NCBI GenBank assembly: GCA_049644325.1
Contig: JBARRR010000061.1
Coordinates: 1 to 64,000, forward strand
Reading direction: 5' to 3'
Origin: DASZHA01 sp049644325
GTDB taxonomy: Bacteria; Chloroflexota; Dormibacteria; DASZGP01
Length of the DNA stretch: 64,000 nt
A program made the translations under genes and the position numbers. Under the pieces are notes generated by a model. That model was not told the origin of the DNA. It saw only the letters and a list, made by a program, of their open reading frames with translations, and ran no database searches. Shown here in pieces: positions 51,892-59,999 of this stretch; positions within the stretch are counted from its first letter, which is position 1, and every line of letters starts with the position of its first letter.

Positions 51892-52737
51892 TTAGGTGCT
51901 GACCGAGCTCCCGCAGGTGGCGTCGCCGGAGATGTGCAGCTTGAGCCCGGTGCTCTGCTCGGTGACGTCGCCGTTCCAGTGGCCGCCGGTGGTGCTGGCC
52001 GTGCCGCTGGAAGGATCCATGTTGATGTAGAAGTGGCTGTTATTGGCGATGGTGATGCCCATCCAATAGACGCTCACGATGAACAGATCGGGCTTGCCAC
52101 CGACCTGCGCAAGGGCCGTCACCCCCACGCTATTGCCCTGAGGCAGGGTGGTGCACTGCACCCGGGCGGAGGTCAGCTGGCCGCTGAGGGTTCCGCCGGA
52201 GGCGGTCCCGGTGACCGTGAGGGACGCGCTCCCAGGCTGCTGGTTGGCGCAGTCGACCGTCATCGCTAGAGAGGTCACCGCCCCGATGGTGCCGGGATGG
52301 GCGGCCGCGGCCTTGTCCTCGGTGAGGGTCGAGTCGACCTTGGCGCCCTGGGCCGCGTCGAAACCGGAGACCCCGCTTCCGTTGAACTCACGTTGCGCGT
52401 AGGTGGCCCCAGACCCGGTGGCGGCCCTGACGTTGACCGACTGCGCCTGGATCGAGATCACCAGCGTCATGCCGTTTGCCGGCTGGCCCGCTATTTGCCC
52501 GAACATCCGGATCGCCGACCCGTTCACCCGTGGCTCGTTGCACGACACGGAGGAGAACTTGATATTGCCGGCGACGGCGGCGTCGCCCTTGGTGGTCCCG
52601 CTTGCCGTCGGCGGACCCGAGGGGGTGGGGGAGCTGGTGGCTGCGGGGGTGCCGCCGCCTGTTGACGAGCTGCCGCAGGCCGCCACGGCCACGACCAGGA
52701 GGGCAGAGGCGGCAATCTGCCGCTTCACCAGGTCCAC
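51892..52737 (-). CDS. Lipoprotein of unknown function
   Basis: 281 residues from GTG 52737 with GGGAAGG just upstream. The signal peptide MDLVKRQIAASALLVVAVAAC ends in a lipobox (VAAC). A Ser/Thr/Pro/Gly linker follows, then a beta-rich region in which several Cys residues could form disulphides (VSCNEPRVNG, DCANQQPG, VQCTTLPQG, ATCGSS). It resembles surface lipoproteins of the mycobacterial antigen type only in general layout. Function unknown. Confidence 0.75.
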   Translation of the reverse strand: MDLVKRQIAASALLVVAVAACGSSSTGGGTPAATSSPTPSGPPTASGTTKGDAAVAGNIKFSSVSCNEPRVNGSAIRMFGQIAGQPANGMTLVISIQAQSVNVRAATGSGATYAQREFNGSGVSGFDAAQGAKVDSTLTEDKAAAAHPGTIGAVTSLAMTVDCANQQPGSASLTVTGTASGGTLSGQLTSARVQCTTLPQGNSVGVTALAQVGGKPDLFIVSVYWMGITIANNSHFYINMDPSSGTASTTGGHWNGDVTEQSTGLKLHISGDATCGSSVST

Positions 52738-52824
52738 CCTTCCCGAGGCATGAGGCGACTGTCCGTGCGGCCGTGGACAGTGTCAAGTTAATAGTTGTGT
52801 GCGCCCCTGCCCGCGGGAAGCGGA

Positions 52825-54063
52825 TCAGGGATAGATGCCGCGCACCGTGGTGGCGTTGGCCACCTTCTCGACGGCGATGCTGTACGCCGCCTGTCGCAGG
52901 GTTGTGAGTTGCTCGCCGGCGACCGTATCGACATAGTCGAAGGCCCGTCGCATCAGGCCTTCCAGCCGCTGGTTGACGTCCGCCTCCTCCCAGAAGAACG
53001 CCTGCAGCGCCTGCACCCACTCGAAGTAGGAGACGACGACACCGCCGGCGTTGGCCAGGATGTCGGGGACGACCATGACGCCGCGCTCGCGCAGGACGAG
53101 GTCCGCATCGGGCACCGTGGGGCCGTTGGCCCCCTCCACGACAACCGTGCACCTCATTTCCTGCGCCACCTCGGCGGTGATCTGCCCCTCAAGGGCCGCC
53201 GGCACGAGCATGGTGCAGTCAGCCGTTAGCAGCTCCTGGTTGCTGATCGGGGTGGCGTTCGGGTATTCGGTGATCGAGCCGGTCCGGGCCAGGTGGTCAC
53301 CGAGGTCCTTCATATCGAAGCCGTCCGGGTTCCAGATCGCGCCGTGGACGTCGCTGATGCCGGCGATCCTGGCCCCGGCTTCCGCCAGGAGGAGGGCCGA
53401 GACCCAGCCCACGTTGCCGCAACCCTGGACCGCGACCGTGGCGTCGCCGGGAGCAATCCCCAGTTTGCTCAGCGCCTTGAGGGCGATCGTGGTGACCCCG
53501 CGGCCGGTGGCCTCCTGCCGGCCCAGCGAACCCCCGATGTGCACAGGCTTCCCCGTAATCACAGCGGGCATGGAGTAGCCGGCGTGCATGCTGAGGGTGT
53601 CCATGAACCACGCCATGGTCTGGGCGTTGGTGCCGACGTCGGGCGCCGGGATGTCGCTGTGCTGATCGACGAAGATGGCAACCTCGGTGGCGAACCGGCG
53701 GGTCAGCTTCTCCAGCTCCCGTACGGACATCTTGCCCGGTTCGCAGGCGACCCCTCCCTTGGCGCCACCGAAGGGGATGTCCAGCAACGCCGTCTTCCAG
53801 CTCATCCACATCGACAGCGCCCGGACCTCGTCGAGGTCGACCGACGGATGGTATCGGAGACCGCCCTTGGCCGGACCGCGGGTGATGTTGTGCTGGACGC
53901 GATAGCCGCTGAACACCCGCACCCTGCCGTTGTCCATCTTCACCGGGAAGTTGACCACCAGCTCCCGCTGCGGGACCCTCAAGACCGCGCGCAGCGATGG
54001 GTCAAGACCCATCGCCTCGGCCGCCTCATCGAACTGCCGCTGAGCCACCTGCCAAGCGTTCAT
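52825..54063 (-). CDS. Glutamate (Glu/Leu/Phe/Val family) dehydrogenase
   Basis: 412 residues from ATG 54063; the longer frame runs into the divergent gene's promoter. It reversibly deaminates L-glutamate. The catalytic and substrate lysines are in TRGPAKGGLRYHP and PFGGAKGGV; the catalytic Asp is in PAPDVGTNAQTMAWFMD; the nucleotide fold is VAVQGCGNVGWVSALLLAEAG. The length and sequence fit the hexameric small type. NAD or NADP use cannot be told. It is divergent from the F420-type oxidoreductase. Confidence 0.92.
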   Translation of the reverse strand: MNAWQVAQRQFDEAAEAMGLDPSLRAVLRVPQRELVVNFPVKMDNGRVRVFSGYRVQHNITRGPAKGGLRYHPSVDLDEVRALSMWMSWKTALLDIPFGGAKGGVACEPGKMSVRELEKLTRRFATEVAIFVDQHSDIPAPDVGTNAQTMAWFMDTLSMHAGYSMPAVITGKPVHIGGSLGRQEATGRGVTTIALKALSKLGIAPGDATVAVQGCGNVGWVSALLLAEAGARIAGISDVHGAIWNPDGFDMKDLGDHLARTGSITEYPNATPISNQELLTADCTMLVPAALEGQITAEVAQEMRCTVVVEGANGPTVPDADLVLRERGVMVVPDILANAGGVVVSYFEWVQALQAFFWEEADVNQRLEGLMRRAFDYVDTVAGEQLTTLRQAAYSIAVEKVANATTVRGIYP

Positions 54064-54113
54064 CGCCCCGGTAATGTAACTCCGCCGCCGTACGCCGTTG
54101 CAGCCGCGGGCAC

Positions 54114-54119
54114 TAGGAT
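54114..54119 (+). promoter_or_regulatory. Predicted -10 element for a leaderless start at 54126
   Basis: TAGGAT lies six bases before ATG 54126. The 62-base gap also has to hold the glutamate dehydrogenase promoter, whose minus-strand TACATT lies nine bases before its ATG. Confidence 0.45.
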
Positions 54120-54125
54120 CGAGCC

Positions 54126-54992
54126 ATGAAGGTGGGCGCCCTGTTTCCGCAGACCGAAAGCTCGCCGGATCCAGGCGCGATCCGGGAGTTCGTGCAGGCG
54201 GTGGAATCCATGGGCTACGCACACGTGCTCTTCTACGACCACGTGCTTGGGGCATCCCCCGAGCGGCCTGGCGGTTGGCGTGGGCGGCCCTACACGGACA
54301 AGGACCCCTTCCACGAGGTGCTGGTCACCTTCGGCTACCTTGCGGCGGTGACCACACAGATCGAGCTCGTCACCGGCGTCCTTGTGCTCCCGCAGCGGCA
54401 GACCGCCCTGGTGGCCAAGCAGGCGGCGGAGGTGGACCTGCTCGCTGGCGGACGGTTGCGCCTGGGCGTGGGGCTTGGTTGGAACCAGGTCGAGTACGAG
54501 GGTCTGGGGATGGACTTCCATACCCGTGGCCGGCGCATCGAGGAGCAGGTCGAGGTAATGCGGCTTCTCTGGAGCCAGCCGGTGGTCGACTTCAAGGGGG
54601 AGTTCCACACCATATCTTCGGCCGGCATCAACCCGATGCCGGGCAGGATGATCCCCGTCTGGATGGGGGGCACGGCGGCGGCGGCCAAGGTGCGGATAGC
54701 CCGGGTGGCGGACGGCTGGATCGTTAACACGCCGACGGAGCAGGATCCCCTCGCGGCGGTGGTCGAGATGAAGGAACTGGTCGCCGCCGCCGGCCGAAGC
54801 CCCAAAGATTTCGGCATCGATATCCGGCTCTCCCTGAGCCATGGGATCGAGGACGTCGCGGGTCAGATTCCGGAATGGCACGAGCTGGGCGTCTCCCACG
54901 CCACGATCAACACCATGCGCGCCGGCCTCCGCTGGCCCGATGGCCACATCGACGCCCTGCGGCTGTTCGCCGCGGCCTACCGGGAGGACTAG
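54126..54992 (+). CDS. F420-type luciferase-like (LLM) oxidoreductase
   Basis: 288 residues. MKVGALFPQTESSPDPGAIREFVQAVESMGY, LVTGVLVLPQRQTALVAKQAAEVDLLAGGR and RLGVGLGWNQVEYEGLGM are typical of the LLM class that uses coenzyme F420 (TIGR03619-like). The substrate is unknown. If correct, the organism makes F420, as do Actinobacteria and several Chloroflexi-related lineages. FMN use cannot be excluded from sequence alone. Confidence 0.88.
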   Translation: MKVGALFPQTESSPDPGAIREFVQAVESMGYAHVLFYDHVLGASPERPGGWRGRPYTDKDPFHEVLVTFGYLAAVTTQIELVTGVLVLPQRQTALVAKQAAEVDLLAGGRLRLGVGLGWNQVEYEGLGMDFHTRGRRIEEQVEVMRLLWSQPVVDFKGEFHTISSAGINPMPGRMIPVWMGGTAAAAKVRIARVADGWIVNTPTEQDPLAAVVEMKELVAAAGRSPKDFGIDIRLSLSHGIEDVAGQIPEWHELGVSHATINTMRAGLRWPDGHIDALRLFAAAYRED

Positions 54993-55041
54993 GCCGACTC
55001 GGCGCTTCGTACCATGCGGCCCTGAATGACGACAAACTGAA

Positions 55042-56424
55042 ATGGCCAGGCCTGCTGCCTTGGAGGCCGGCATCCTAACCGAGCTGAAGTCGATCCTCGG
55101 GCGGCACCTCGTGACCGACGCCGATGTCGTCGCCAGCTACTCCCAGGACCGGGCCACCTTCCTGACGCCCGGGGTTGCGGCGGTGGTGGCGATGCCATCA
55201 TCCACCGAAGAGGTGTCAGCCGTGGTGGCCATCTGCGCCAGGGACGGAGTGCCGGTGGTCCCCCGGGGGGCCGGCAGTGGCCTGGCCGGCGGCGCCAACG
55301 CCGTCGACGGCTGCGTGGTGCTGTCGACGCACCGGATGAACCGCGTAATCGAGATCGACCCCAACAACCTCATCGCCGTGGTCCAACCGGGCGTCATCAA
55401 CGCCGACGTCAAGAAGGCCGCCGGCGAGTACGGCCTGGAGTACCCGCCCGACCCCTCGAGCTTCGAGTTCTGCAGCATCGGGGGCAACATCGCGACCAAT
55501 GCCGGCGGTCTCTGCTGCGTCCGTTACGGCGTCACCCGCGACTATGTCCTCGGCCTAGAGGTGGTGCTCGGCGACGGCAGCGTGCTCCGCACCGGGAGGC
55601 GGACCCTGAAGGGAGTGGCCGGGTACGACCTGACGGCCCTGATCGTCGGCTCCGAGGGCACCCTGGGAGTGGTCACCGAGGCGACGTTGCGCCTGCGGCC
55701 CAAATCGCATGTGCCGTCGACCCTGGTCGCCTTCTTCGGCTCGGTGCACGATGCCGGCGCCGCGGTGGCCGCCGTCCGCCGCACCCTGGTGCCGTCGCTG
55801 CTGGAGCTGATGGACCAGCGCACGGTGCGGGCGGTGGAGGAATGGAAGCACCTCGGGCTCGATACCGGCGCCGCGGCGATGGTGCTGGCCCAGTCCGACA
55901 CCGGCAGCGAATCCCCCGCGGACGTGGCCCGGATGGTGGAGCTCTGCGAGGCCGAGGGGGCTACTGGCGTGGTCGGTGCTCGTGACGAGTTCGAGTCGCG
56001 GATGCTGGTGCAGGCGCGGCGACTTGCGATTCCCGCCATCGAGCGACGGGGCAGCTGGCTCCTCAACGATGTCGGCGTGCCCTGTGCCCGAGTTCCGGAC
56101 CTGGTGGTGCGCGTTGAGGAGATCGCCGCCGCCACCAGGATCGAGACGTTCACATTCGGCCACGCCGGCGACGGCAACATGCACCCCACCATGGTCTTCG
56201 ACCCCACCGACCCCAGCGCCCGGGACCGTACCCAGCAGGCCCATGACGAGATCGTCGACGCCGCCCTCAACCTTGGCGGCACGATCACCGGTGAGCACGG
56301 TGTGGGCACCCTGAAGCGCAGCCACCTGGCGCGCGAGCTGGGTGCCGGTAGCATCGACCTCTTCCGCAAGATCAAGGAGAGCTTCGATCCCGTCGGGATC
56401 CTCAATCCTGGGAAGGCGTTCTAG
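55042..56424 (+). CDS. FAD-linked oxidase, GlcD-like (glycolate or D-lactate dehydrogenase type)
   Basis: 460 residues. The FAD_binding_4 domain includes VVPRGAGSGLAGGANAVDG and CSIGGNIATNAGGLCCVRYG; the C-terminal oxidase domain ends with FGHAGDGNMHPTMVFDP and GEHGVGTLKRSHL, where the His residues bind metal or substrate. The family oxidises 2-hydroxy acids. No glcE or glcF gene is next to it, so it may work alone. No clear ribosome binding site precedes ATG 55042. Confidence 0.9.
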   Translation: MARPAALEAGILTELKSILGRHLVTDADVVASYSQDRATFLTPGVAAVVAMPSSTEEVSAVVAICARDGVPVVPRGAGSGLAGGANAVDGCVVLSTHRMNRVIEIDPNNLIAVVQPGVINADVKKAAGEYGLEYPPDPSSFEFCSIGGNIATNAGGLCCVRYGVTRDYVLGLEVVLGDGSVLRTGRRTLKGVAGYDLTALIVGSEGTLGVVTEATLRLRPKSHVPSTLVAFFGSVHDAGAAVAAVRRTLVPSLLELMDQRTVRAVEEWKHLGLDTGAAAMVLAQSDTGSESPADVARMVELCEAEGATGVVGARDEFESRMLVQARRLAIPAIERRGSWLLNDVGVPCARVPDLVVRVEEIAAATRIETFTFGHAGDGNMHPTMVFDPTDPSARDRTQQAHDEIVDAALNLGGTITGEHGVGTLKRSHLARELGAGSIDLFRKIKESFDPVGILNPGKAF

Positions 56425-56430
56425 CCAGCC

Positions 56431-56823
56431 TCAGGGGTCGCGTGGACCTCCAGCGCCCGCGGCAACGATGAGAGTTATGTCGAGCACGAACAGCGCGATC
56501 GCAAGATCGTTGAAGACCGGCGCCAGGGCCAGCGTCGGCAGCAGCTGGTAGAGGGACCAGAAGATGAAGGCGGCGCTCAGCAGGCCGGCCTTGAGCATCT
56601 CAATTGGCGGTGGCCGGCGGACGGCGTGGTAGACGAGGTTGGCCACCGCGATCAACGCCAGCGGGACCGCCGAGACGATGCTGTGCTCGCTGTGCGACGT
56701 GAACCCAGTGGCCAGGTCCAGCCCTACCAGGGCAACGCCCCCGGCGATGGCCAGCAGCGCCAGTACTCGCCCGGTCCAAATCCCCAGGCCAGCATTGGGC
56801 TGAGCGCCATCGTCAGGTTGCAC
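56431..56823 (-). CDS. Four-helix membrane protein of unknown function
   Basis: 130 residues from GTG 56823. The minus frame is open further upstream, but there it is antisense to the response regulator gene and not protein-like. Four hydrophobic segments are visible (TGRVLALLAIAGGVALVGLD; SIVSAVPLALIAVANLVYHA; LKAGLLSAAFIFWSLYQLLP; NDLAIALFVLDITLIVAAG). TATTCT lies ten bases upstream of the GTG as a possible -10. It is divergent from the response regulator and converges with the GlcD-like gene seven bases away. Confidence 0.6.
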   Translation of the reverse strand: MQPDDGAQPNAGLGIWTGRVLALLAIAGGVALVGLDLATGFTSHSEHSIVSAVPLALIAVANLVYHAVRRPPPIEMLKAGLLSAAFIFWSLYQLLPTLALAPVFNDLAIALFVLDITLIVAAGAGGPRDP

Positions 56824-56883
56824 GGTGCTGTCGAGAATAATGACGGCGACGCGATTTGCGGTTCCCAAGGCCGGGCCAGCAAC

Positions 56884-56889
56884 TACGCT
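56884..56889 (+). promoter_or_regulatory. Predicted -10 element for the leaderless response regulator gene
   Basis: TACGCT lies six bases before GTG 56896, supporting this start and a leaderless transcript. Confidence 0.4.
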
Positions 56890-56895
56890 TGGTCG

Positions 56896-57600
56896 GTGAC
56901 CGCAGGTGATTCTGCTGCCGTGCTGATCGTCGAGGACGACCGGCCGCTGCGGGAGACCATCAGCAGCGCGGTCAGCGATGCAGGCTATGCCGTCACCGCC
57001 GTAGCCGACGGCATCCAGGGCACCCAGGCGCTTCGCGCCGGCGGGTTCGACGTCGTGCTCCTCGACATCGGACTGCCCTTCGTTGACGGCTGGACGGTGC
57101 TGCGGACGCTCGAGGGTCAGCCGATCCCCTCGGTGATCGTGATCAGCGCCCGGGGAGACGAGCAGGACAAGGTCCGCGCCCTCGACATGGGCGCCGATGA
57201 TTACCTGGCCAAGCCGTTCGGCGCCGACGAGCTCCTGGCACGGCTGCGCGCGGTCCTGCGGCGGTCGAAGCCTGAGCTGACTCCCAATCGCATGGCGCGA
57301 GAGGGCGACGTGGTCGTGGACCTGGGCAGTGGCGGGGTGCTGCGCGCCGGCAAGGAGGTCCGGCTCTCGCCAACGGAATACGTGCTGCTGGCGGAGCTCG
57401 CCCGGCACCAGCACGAGGTTCTCGACTACCGCACGCTGCTGCAGCGCGTCTGGGGACCTTCGTATGCCGACGAGCGCAACTACCTGCGCACCTTCGTCCA
57501 GCGACTGCGGGTCAAGCTCGAGGTCGATCCCGCCCAGCCCAGGGTGATCACGACCGTTTCGGGGCGTGGCTACCGTTTCGGGGGACCGCCCGAGATCTAG
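56896..57600 (+). CDS. OmpR-family response regulator, KdpE-like by context
   Basis: 234 residues from GTG 56896; earlier in-frame starts lie in the divergent gene. The receiver has VEDDRPLRETI, the phospho-Asp in VVLLDIGLPFVDGW and Lys in YLAKPFGADEL. The winged helix has LSPTEYVLLAELARHQHEVLDYRTLLQRVWGP and ends TVSGRGYRFGGP. It is directly upstream of the kdp operon, so a KdpE role is likely. No histidine kinase, and in particular no KdpD, is beside it. A direct-repeat element 42 bases after its stop may be its target. Confidence 0.88.
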   Translation: MTAGDSAAVLIVEDDRPLRETISSAVSDAGYAVTAVADGIQGTQALRAGGFDVVLLDIGLPFVDGWTVLRTLEGQPIPSVIVISARGDEQDKVRALDMGADDYLAKPFGADELLARLRAVLRRSKPELTPNRMAREGDVVVDLGSGGVLRAGKEVRLSPTEYVLLAELARHQHEVLDYRTLLQRVWGPSYADERNYLRTFVQRLRVKLEVDPAQPRVITTVSGRGYRFGGPPEI

Positions 57601-57641
57601 TCCACTACGGGTGGTGGTGGCACTCGAACGCCCGGCAAGTC

Positions 57642-57658
57642 GTTGACGGGTCGTTGAT
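57642..57658 (+). promoter_or_regulatory. Direct repeat GTTGAC/GTTGAT, candidate response-regulator box
   Basis: GTTGAC (57642) and GTTGAT (57653) are 11 bases apart, one helical turn, the spacing typical of OmpR/PhoB-type binding sites. They cover the -35 position relative to a TACGTT -10 at 57670, 28 bases from the first repeat. GTG 57683 is 41 bases from the first repeat. The same arrangement occurs at 63826-63842. Confidence 0.55.
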
Positions 57659-57682
57659 CGTGCCGGTTCTACGTTGGTATAC

Positions 57683-58081
57683 GTGGACCGGCTTCACTTC
57701 ATTCCAAGGCGGGACTTCGAGCAGCACCGAACCGTCCTGAGCGTCTTCTCGGGAGTCGAGACCGCGCGCGCCGCGCTGGCCGACGTCGTCGACACCCGCC
57801 GTATCCAGGTCCTGCGCGCCGACATTCTGCGGCCGGGGCGTCCCGACATCGGCGCGATCTCCGACTTGCTTGACCCAGACGAGCGCGACTGGCCTCGCTA
57901 CCATGTTGCCCGCGGCCTCACCGTCCTGGTGCTGGACGTACCATCGGCGCACGCCTGGATCGCGACGCGGTTCCTTGTCGAGGTTGCCCGCAGTCCGCGC
58001 ACGCTGATGCTGGCGCCGCGGCCCGGCCGCAGCGAGCTCGAGGTCCGCACCAACTGGAAGGTGCCGTATGCAACCGCTTGA
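57683..58081 (+). CDS. Uncharacterised protein upstream of kdp, paralogue of the gene at the right edge
   Basis: 132 residues from GTG 57683; a TTG at 57674 would add three. Text such as FEQHRTVLSVFSGVETARAA and IQVLRADILRPGRPD shows an alpha/beta pattern, and a hydrophobic strand VARGLTVLVLDVPSAHAWIA follows. I recognise no family. Its first 45 residues align with the start of the gene at 63866, including R-[TS]-[VI]-x2-VF and LR[AS][DE]. It overlaps the next small ORF by 14 bases and so belongs to the kdp operon; a role in potassium control is likely by position only. Confidence 0.6.
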   Translation: MDRLHFIPRRDFEQHRTVLSVFSGVETARAALADVVDTRRIQVLRADILRPGRPDIGAISDLLDPDERDWPRYHVARGLTVLVLDVPSAHAWIATRFLVEVARSPRTLMLAPRPGRSELEVRTNWKVPYATA

Positions 58082-58157
58082 GTTAGCCGTTATTGGGCTG
58101 TTCTTCCTGTTCATCATCGTCAGCCTGCTCTACATAAAGGGGCTCGAGAAGATCTGA
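58068..58157 (+). CDS. 29-residue membrane peptide upstream of kdpF
   Basis: The peptide is MQPLELAVIGLFFLFIIVSL followed by LYIKGLEKI: one membrane helix with a short basic end. It overlaps the upstream gene by 14 bases and the kdpF ATG by one. It is not KdpF, which follows separately, but short single-helix ORFs do occur in this position in some kdp operons. The tight overlap on both sides argues that it is translated. Confidence 0.6.
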   Translation: MQPLELAVIGLFFLFIIVSLLYIKGLEKI

Positions 58158-58255
58158 TGAGCTTGCCGCCAACGGACTTCCTGGTCACCGGGATCATCGC
58201 CCTTCTCCTGACGCTCTACCTGCTCATCGCGCTTTTGTTCCCGGAGCGGTTCTAG
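58157..58255 (+). CDS. kdpF: Potassium-transporting ATPase subunit KdpF
   Basis: 32 residues: MSLPPTDFLVTGIIALLLTL then YLLIALLFPERF. The single helix and the terminal LLFPERF match KdpF, which stabilises the KdpABC complex. It overlaps the previous ORF and shares its last base with kdpA. Confidence 0.85.
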   Translation: MSLPPTDFLVTGIIALLLTLYLLIALLFPERF

Positions 58256-59982
58256 TGTTCCAGGTCGTCCTGGGGCTGGTCGTGACGTTCGTTCTGCTGG
58301 GCGTCGCCGCCTACTTCCTGGGCATCTACATGGAGAGGGTCTTCACCGGCAAGCCGACCTTCCTGCATTTCCTGCTGCACCCGGTTGAGCGCCTGCTGCT
58401 CTTCCTCATCGGCGTCAAAAAGGATGCCGAGCAGACCTGGGTCCAGTACCTGGTCTCGATGCTGATCGTGACCGCCGGCGGCATGGTGCTGACCTACACT
58501 GTGCTGCGGCTGCAGGACAAATTCCCCCTGAACCCGCAGGGGTTCGGCCCGGTACCGCCGGACCTGGCCTTTAGCACAACCGTCAGTTTCGCCACCAACA
58601 CTAACTGGCAGAACTACGGCGGCGAGACGACCATGAGTTACTTCAGCCAGATGGTGGCCCTGGTCTACCACCAGTTCCTGTCGGCGGCCACCGGTATTGC
58701 CCTGGCGATCGCCCTGGTGAGGGCCCTCGCCCGCCGCAGCACCAGCACCATCGGTAACTTCTACGTCGACGGCGTTCGCTGCATCCTCTACGTCCTGTTG
58801 CCGATCTCGTTTGTCGGAGCGATCTTCCTGGTGTCCCAGGGCTCGATCCAGAACTTCAGTCCCTACACCGCGGTGACCACCCTCGAGGGCGCCACTCAGA
58901 CAATCGCCCAGGGCCCGGTCGCCTCGATGGAGACCATCAAGGATCTCGGCACCAACGGCGGCGGCTTCTTCAATGCCAACGCCGCCCACCCCTTCGAGGA
59001 TCCCAACGCCATCACCGCCTATTTCCTGTTTGGCCTGATGCTGGTTATCGCGTTCGGTCTAACCGTTACCTTCGGCCGCATGGTGGGTAACGTAAAGCAG
59101 GGCATCGCGGTGGCCGCGGCGATGGCCATCATCCTCATTGGTGGTGCGAGCTTCGCCGCCTACCAGGAGCAGCATGGCAACCCCGCGCTGACCGCCGTGG
59201 GCGTTACCCAGGCCCGGACCGATGGGCAGGCGGGCGGGAACATGGAGGGCAAGCGCACCGACCTCGGCCCGGTCTTCTCCTCGTTCTACGCAGCGGGCAC
59301 GACCGGCACCAGCACTGGCTCGGTGGTGGCCTCCCACGACAGCCTCACCCCCCTTGGCGGAATGGTTCCTCTGACGCTGATCAAGCTCGGCGAGATCACC
59401 CCCGGCGGGGTCGGCTCCGGCCTCTACGGGATGTTGACCTTCGCCATCCTTGCTGTATTCATAGCCGGTCTGATGGTAGGGCGCACTCCCGAATACCTGG
59501 GCAAGAAGATCGAGGCTCGCGACGTCAAGTACGCGTCGCTGGCGATCCTGATCCTGCCCGCCTCGATCCTCGGCTTCGCTGCGATTTCAGTTGTGGTGCC
59601 TGGGGGCCTCGCCGGCATCACCAACCCGGGGGCCCACGGACTAACCCAGGTGCTCTACGCCTTCGCATCCAATACCGGCAATAACGGCAGTGCCTTCGCC
59701 GGCCTCCTGGGCAACACCGTCTACTACAACACCACCATGGCCGCGGCCGAGTGGCTGGGCCGCTTCATCTTCGTTATCCCGGTGCTTGCCCTGGCAGGGA
59801 ACCTGGCCCGCAAGAAGATCGTCCCCGCCAGCGCCGGCACCTTTCCGACTGACACGCCCCTCTTCACCGGCTTGCTCATCGGTGTGATCTTGATCGTCGG
59901 GGCTCTCACTTTCTTCCCGGCGCTGGCGCTCGGTCCGATTCTCGAGCACCTGCAGCTCTACGCCGGCCAGCTGGCCCACTAG
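58255..59982 (+). CDS. kdpA: Potassium-transporting ATPase subunit A
   Basis: 575 residues from GTG 58255. KdpA is the channel-like subunit that selects K+. Four pore repeats are visible, with TVSFATNTNWQNYGGET and TIKDLGTNGGGFFNANAAHPFEDPN as the first two and FASNTGNNGSAFAG later, plus about ten membrane helices. It has normal length. kdpB follows after 17 bases with GGAGGGA in between. Confidence 0.95.
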   Translation: MFQVVLGLVVTFVLLGVAAYFLGIYMERVFTGKPTFLHFLLHPVERLLLFLIGVKKDAEQTWVQYLVSMLIVTAGGMVLTYTVLRLQDKFPLNPQGFGPVPPDLAFSTTVSFATNTNWQNYGGETTMSYFSQMVALVYHQFLSAATGIALAIALVRALARRSTSTIGNFYVDGVRCILYVLLPISFVGAIFLVSQGSIQNFSPYTAVTTLEGATQTIAQGPVASMETIKDLGTNGGGFFNANAAHPFEDPNAITAYFLFGLMLVIAFGLTVTFGRMVGNVKQGIAVAAAMAIILIGGASFAAYQEQHGNPALTAVGVTQARTDGQAGGNMEGKRTDLGPVFSSFYAAGTTGTSTGSVVASHDSLTPLGGMVPLTLIKLGEITPGGVGSGLYGMLTFAILAVFIAGLMVGRTPEYLGKKIEARDVKYASLAILILPASILGFAAISVVVPGGLAGITNPGAHGLTQVLYAFASNTGNNGSAFAGLLGNTVYYNTTMAAAEWLGRFIFVIPVLALAGNLARKKIVPASAGTFPTDTPLFTGLLIGVILIVGALTFFPALALGPILEHLQLYAGQLAH

Positions 59983-59999
59983 GAGGGACGTCGCACACA

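Noticed and set aside
56824..57414. Upstream part of the minus-strand frame that ends at 56431
   Set aside because: It lies antisense to the response regulator and is not protein-like; only the part from GTG 56823 has consistent membrane helices.
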